Shown in pieces: positions 60,641 through 64,000 of a DNA stretch of 64,000 bases; position 1 is the first letter of the stretch, and every line of letters begins with the position of its first letter. The DNA lies in assembly GCA_037145635.1 (NCBI GenBank), contig JBBCXB010000006.1, positions 207,303 to 271,302 of the forward strand, written 5' to 3'. A program made the position numbers and the translations under genes. Origin of the DNA: JAATFS01 sp037145635 (GTDB lineage Bacteria > Pseudomonadota > Gammaproteobacteria > Xanthomonadales > Xanthomonadaceae). Below the pieces are notes generated by a model, which was not told the DNA's origin, did no database searches, and worked only from the letters and a program-made list of their open reading frames with translations.

Positions 60641-61753
60641 TCAGGGACAGGCGTGCGCCAGCGCCAGCGCCGCCGCCTGCGCGCACAGGAAGCGGCGCTG
60701 CGCCTGCGGCGTGTCGGCGCCCGCGTAGGGCAGCAGCGTCCACTGCTCGGTGGCCTGCATCGCCTCGCCCGGCGCCAGGGTCCGGTACGGGGCATGCACT
60801 TCCAGCTCCAGCAGGCCGGCCGCCGGGGTGGCGGCGGGGGCGTCCAGGTACAGCTCCACCTGGCCCTGCTCCGGGTGGATCAGCGCCTGCGGCCGGTGCG
60901 GGAACCGGATCACCAGTACCTGGCCGCCGGCGAAGCCGGCCATCCAGCCGGCCGAGGGTTGCAGCAGCACCTTGCCTTGCCGCTTCGGCCCGCCGCCCGC
61001 CACGCCCGCCGACAGCTCGAACAGCCCGGCTTCGCGCCGGTATGGCGGCGGCGCCGTGCCGGGCTCGAGGGAGGCCTGCAGCCGTACGTCGGCGGCCCCG
61101 GCCACCGGCACGAACACCCGCGTATCCGCCGCGACCCGGGTGTTGAACCACAGGTCCCAGGCCACCGGCGAGCGGCGGATGTTGCGAGCCTCCACCGCCA
61201 GCTCCACGGTGTCCGGCCGCGCTCGCGACAGCGCCAGCCGCTTGCGCAGCCGCACCCCGGTGACCGGGCTGGCCACGCCCTGCAACCCGATCGAGCGGCC
61301 GTCGTTCGCTTCCATGCGCGTGCGCGCGAGCGACAGATACGGATCCGGGGGCCAGGGGGCGCGCGCCTGCCGCCGCGCGGGATTGACCCGCTGGTGCAGC
61401 CACCATGCGCTCTGCGGGCCCACCCAGACATCGTGCCCGAGGTAGGGGATGTCGCCGGCATCGGCTGCCACGCGCGGGGCCGGCTGGCGCGTGACCGCCT
61501 CGCCGACCTTGAGGACATTGGGCCGCCCGTGCAGCCGGACGGACAGCACCCGCCCGCCGAAGGCAGGCGTCGCCTCCAGCTGCAGCGTGCCGTTGTCCAG
61601 GGTCAGGCGCGCCGGCTCCGGTCCCGGAGCCGAAACCGGCCGGGCGGCCGGAGCAGGCGCGGGCGCGGCCCGCCCGGGCGCGGGTGCGCCGGCGAGCGCG
61701 AACAGCGTGGCCGCGATGAAGCCCGGGGCGAAGCCGCTGACACGCATGCGCAT
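60641..61753 (-). CDS. Exported DUF4380 protein
   Basis: 370 residues. A signal peptide (about 1-28, cut near GRAA) and a Pro/Ala linker precede a beta-rich domain: LQLEATPAFGGRVLSV, DIPYLGHDVWVGPQSAWW, LWFNTRVAADTRVF, YRTLAPGEAMQATEQWTLLPY. This resembles DUF4380, a galactose-mutarotase-like beta-sandwich found near carbohydrate genes. No catalytic role is proven. Start ATG at 61753; the upstream extension is not coding-like. It lies 82 bp upstream of opgD on the same strand. Confidence 0.8.
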   Translation of the reverse strand: MRMRVSGFAPGFIAATLFALAGAPAPGRAAPAPAPAARPVSAPGPEPARLTLDNGTLQLEATPAFGGRVLSVRLHGRPNVLKVGEAVTRQPAPRVAADAGDIPYLGHDVWVGPQSAWWLHQRVNPARRQARAPWPPDPYLSLARTRMEANDGRSIGLQGVASPVTGVRLRKRLALSRARPDTVELAVEARNIRRSPVAWDLWFNTRVAADTRVFVPVAGAADVRLQASLEPGTAPPPYRREAGLFELSAGVAGGGPKRQGKVLLQPSAGWMAGFAGGQVLVIRFPHRPQALIHPEQGQVELYLDAPAATPAAGLLELEVHAPYRTLAPGEAMQATEQWTLLPYAGADTPQAQRRFLCAQAAALALAHACP

Positions 61754-62922
61754 GGATCCTGCCAAGGAGTGCGGAGTGTGGCGCTCGATCGCTGCCGCGC
61801 CAACCCTCCGGAAGCCACCGTCCCCGCGTGCCGAGCGAGGCCACCAACGATGGGGACGTCGACGCGGGTGCCCATGCCGATGCACCTGCGCGTGCGTCCG
61901 GTACACCTAGATAGCCACGGGGGTGACGGGCGAGTGCGCTCGTGCAACGTTCCAGCTACCGCTCTGCACAGGCGGGACGCCGGTGCGCCCGCCATCGCGC
62001 AGGCACCTGGATCCTCAGGCCGGCTGCAGGCCCGCCCGCGCGCCGGACAAGCGGTCGTTTGCTCGCGCCGGGATCCGGCAGCGTTGACCGCCAGCCACGC
62101 CGGACAGGCACAGCATCGACGTCGCCCGGAGTTTCGGGCGTCTTGCGCCGCCCGACTCACGTTCGCCGTGCTGCAGGGAAGCCGTTGCCGCACCGAAGGG
62201 AGGTCATGACGATCGCCACGCCTCTGCGCCGCCGCATGCCATGCGATCCGATGGCGCCGGAGGAGCCCACCACGACCGGACGGGCGCAGCATCGACGTCG
62301 TCGGACACCTCGCTCGCCTCACGCCTCCCGGCTGTCGTTCGGCGTACTGCAGTGACACCGTTGCCGTACCGAAGGGAGCTCATGGCCGTAGCGCCTTCGC
62401 TGCCGCATGCCATGCGATCCAACGCGCCGGAAGCTGGCCCACCACCGCCGAACAGGCGTGGCATCGGCGTCGTCGGGACACCTCGCTCGCCTTGGCTCCC
62501 GACTCCGTTCGCCTTGCCGCAGAGGCCGTTGCCGCACCGCAGGGAAGCCATGGCCGTAGCCACGCCTTTGCGCTGCCGCACGCCGTGCGATCCGACGGAG
62601 CCGAAGGAGCGCCCACCACGGCCGGACGGGCGCAGCATCGGCGTCGTCGGGGCGCCCCCGCGCGCCGACTCACATTCGTCGTACAGGGACGCAGTTGCTG
62701 CACCGCACGGAGGTCATGGCGGTAGCCCCGCCTTTGCGCTGCCACACGCCATGCGATCCGACGGCGCCGAAGGCAGGGCGCTTGGACCGTGGAGGAACAC
62801 AGCTCTGGCGCAACGGGATGGTGCCCTCCTCGGTCGCTCGAGCCGCCGGAACGGTTCGCAGCCAGCCCGGCCCGGCTGGAAGAACACTGGCGCGCCAGGC
62901 TCGCGCCTAAGCAGCGCCTAGG
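61754..62922. other. Long non-coding region with tandem repeats
   Basis: Almost 1.2 kb without a convincing gene. 61754-62090 shows nothing identifiable; 62090-62775 is a tandem array of ~170-bp units; the rest is ordinary spacer. Open frames exist on both strands but are Arg/Ser/Pro-rich and merely echo the repeat. Confidence 0.6.
62090..62775. repeat. ~170-bp tandem repeat, about four copies
   Basis: The anchor GCGATCC recurs at 62243, 62414, 62587 and 62753 (spacings 171, 173 and 166). Each unit carries, in order, GTTGCCGCACCG-like, GGAGGTCATGGC-like, TTTGCGCTGCCGCACGCC-like and CGGACGGGCGCAGCATCG-like blocks with scattered changes. A partial fifth copy begins near 62090. The unit is not obviously protein coding. 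It may be a family of interspersed elements amplified in tandem here. Confidence 0.8.
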
Positions 62923-63738
62923 TCAGCGCTGGCAGCCACTGCACCACACCGTGGCGCGCTGCGCGATCGTGGCGTGCCGCAACAATCGACCGCACTGCTT
63001 GCAGGTTTCGCCCTCGCGGCCGTACACCAGCAGTTCCTGCTCGAAGTACCCCGGCGCGCCATCGGGACTGATGAAGTCGCGCAGGGTCGTGCCGCCCCGC
63101 TGGATCGCGTAGGCCAGGATCTGCTTCACTGAGTCGGCCAGGCGCACGTAGCGCGCGAGCGAGACCTTGCCGGCCTCGCGCAGCGGGCTGATGCCGCTGC
63201 GGAACAGGCTTTCGGCCGCGTAGATGTTGCCCACGCCCACCACCACGCGCTGGTCCATCAGGAAGCTCTTCACCGGTGCGGTACGGCCGCGGCTGAGCGC
63301 ATGCAGGTAGCGGCCGTCGAACGCATCCGACAGCGGCTCGGGCCCGAGCTCGCGCAGCAGGTCGTGCGCTTCGTCCGGCGCCTGCCACAGCAGGCAGCCG
63401 AAGCGGCGCGGATCGTTGAACCGCAGCACCCGTCCGTCCTGCAGGCTGATGTCGACGTGGTCGTGCGCGCGCGGCGGGGTGTCCCCGGGGAGCACCCGCA
63501 GGCTGCCGGACATGCCCAGGTGCAGCAGCGCGCTGCCGCCGCCCTCCACGTCCAGCAACAGATACTTGGCGCGCCGACGCACGCCGGTGATGCGCCGGCC
63601 GGTCAGGTTCGCTTCCAGCTCCAGGGGAATGGGCCAGCGCAGGTCGGGCCGCCGCAGGATAACGCCGTGGATGGTCTGTCCGACCAGGTGCGGCAGGAGT
63701 CCGCGCAGGGTGGTCTCGACTTCGGGCAGTTCGGGCAT
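62923..63738 (-). CDS. mutM: Formamidopyrimidine-DNA glycosylase (Fpg/MutM)
   Basis: 271 residues. It removes 8-oxoguanine and formamidopyrimidines and cuts the strand by beta,delta-elimination. The N-terminus PELPEVETTLRGL with catalytic Pro2 and Glu3, the Lys in VRRRAKYLLLD, LLHLGMSGSLR, FNDPRRFGCLLW, VVVGVGNIYAAESLF and the zinc finger CKQC-X16-CSGC are all intact. The ATG at 63738 is fixed by the need for Pro2 after the initiator Met. Confidence 0.97.
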   Translation of the reverse strand: MPELPEVETTLRGLLPHLVGQTIHGVILRRPDLRWPIPLELEANLTGRRITGVRRRAKYLLLDVEGGGSALLHLGMSGSLRVLPGDTPPRAHDHVDISLQDGRVLRFNDPRRFGCLLWQAPDEAHDLLRELGPEPLSDAFDGRYLHALSRGRTAPVKSFLMDQRVVVGVGNIYAAESLFRSGISPLREAGKVSLARYVRLADSVKQILAYAIQRGGTTLRDFISPDGAPGYFEQELLVYGREGETCKQCGRLLRHATIAQRATVWCSGCQR

Positions 63739-63825
63739 CGGGAGTCCGCAGGGAGCTGCAATAGGCCATGAAATGGTGCCGGAAGCCCGCGACCGCAAGC
63801 GCCGCCTACGACGACGAGTGCCCAT

Positions 63826-64000
63826 GTGGCGCAAGGCGCTCTGCTACCAGGCCTACGCCTGCCATCTATTTACGACCTACGCCCGCTGTTGACGCTGTCG
63901 CTGGTGTTTGCCGAGCGCGGGGAGGACCTGTACCACTGGCGTTCGCCGACGGGCGGCTCGCTGTCGCGCAGCGTCGCGTGGCTACTGCCGTATGTGCGAG
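63826..64000 (+). CDS. Possible alginate-lyase-like fragment running off the window
   Basis: A frame open from 63772 to the window end reads IYDLRPLLTLSLVFAERG and then DLYHWRSPTGGSLSRSV from about 63868. This resembles a central block of alginate lyase family proteins (pattern D-L-[WY]-x-[WY]-x-S-P-x-G-x-S). The ~30 residues before it look unrelated, so this is probably a 5'-truncated remnant, with GTG 63826 only nominal as a start. The rest lies outside the window. Confidence 0.3.
   Translation, partial: MAQGALLPGLRLPSIYDLRPLLTLSLVFAERGEDLYHWRSPTGGSLSRSVAWLLPYVR

Noticed and set aside
62241..62921. 226-codon open frame over the ~170-bp repeats
   Set aside because: Its sequence repeats with the DNA unit, other frames and the other strand are equally open, and the composition is Arg/Pro/Ser-rich; a repeat artefact rather than a protein.

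Overview
The window is GC-rich (roughly 70% by eye) and densely coded. Gene content points to a gammaproteobacterium of the Xanthomonadaceae (Xanthomonas/Lysobacter/Luteimonas/Pseudoxanthomonas type): an Oar-like TonB-dependent receptor next to a tryptophan-halogenase-like flavoprotein and a LacI regulator, a GGGATTC heptamer array, TAnnnT -10 boxes directly in front of start codons, and housekeeping genes typical of the group. This placement is inferred from gene content, not from a marker gene.

Layout. 0-14.3 kb is mainly housekeeping: a BPSS1780-type membrane protein, tatABC, a SYLF-domain protein, hemH plus an overlapping alpha/beta hydrolase, a YgjP-like metallopeptidase, rdgC, ttcA, a small DUF465 protein, an MDR oxidoreductase, and a lipoprotein overlapping plsB. 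14.3-20.6 kb is a lacI - TonB receptor - halogenase locus with a LacI-family operator (14500-14513) in the leader.

20.6-38.1 kb, minus strand, is a contact-dependent growth inhibition (CDI) / two-partner secretion locus in the order cdiB-cdiA-cdiI. The 5018-residue CdiA has a filament built from about six tandem 259-residue super-repeats and a C-terminal papain/C39-like cysteine-peptidase toxin. It is followed by an overlapping AT-rich gene for the presumed immunity protein. The toxin/immunity end has much lower GC than the rest, as expected of an exchanged module.

38.1-43.7 kb holds pyrF, a class C acid phosphatase lipoprotein, a DUF480 protein, a type I IPP isomerase and a two-component system ending at a strong terminator. 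43.7-51.1 kb is a seven-gene aromatic operon: an AroY/LpdC-type hydroxyaryl decarboxylase, its UbiX flavin prenyltransferase, a DUF554 membrane protein, a YhbP-like PPOX protein, an exported beta-helix protein, an OprB-like porin and an exported type I dehydroquinase. The last three match the plan of a periplasmic quinate/shikimate route, so the operon may run dehydroquinate to dehydroshikimate to protocatechuate to catechol. A perfect FNR/ANR-type box (43759-43772) lies in its leader, and a second FNR-like palindrome precedes dsbB.

51.2-64 kb carries dsbB, a DUF4272 protein, a GNAT acetyltransferase, rep helicase, a Sel1/TPR-like gene broken by a one-base frameshift, tdk, a GAF histidine kinase with a degenerate ATPase domain, opgD (with a Tat signal), a DUF4380 protein, about four tandem copies of a ~170-bp non-coding repeat, mutM, and a possible fragment of an alginate-lyase-like gene at the edge. 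I saw no tRNA, rRNA, CRISPR array or insertion sequence.
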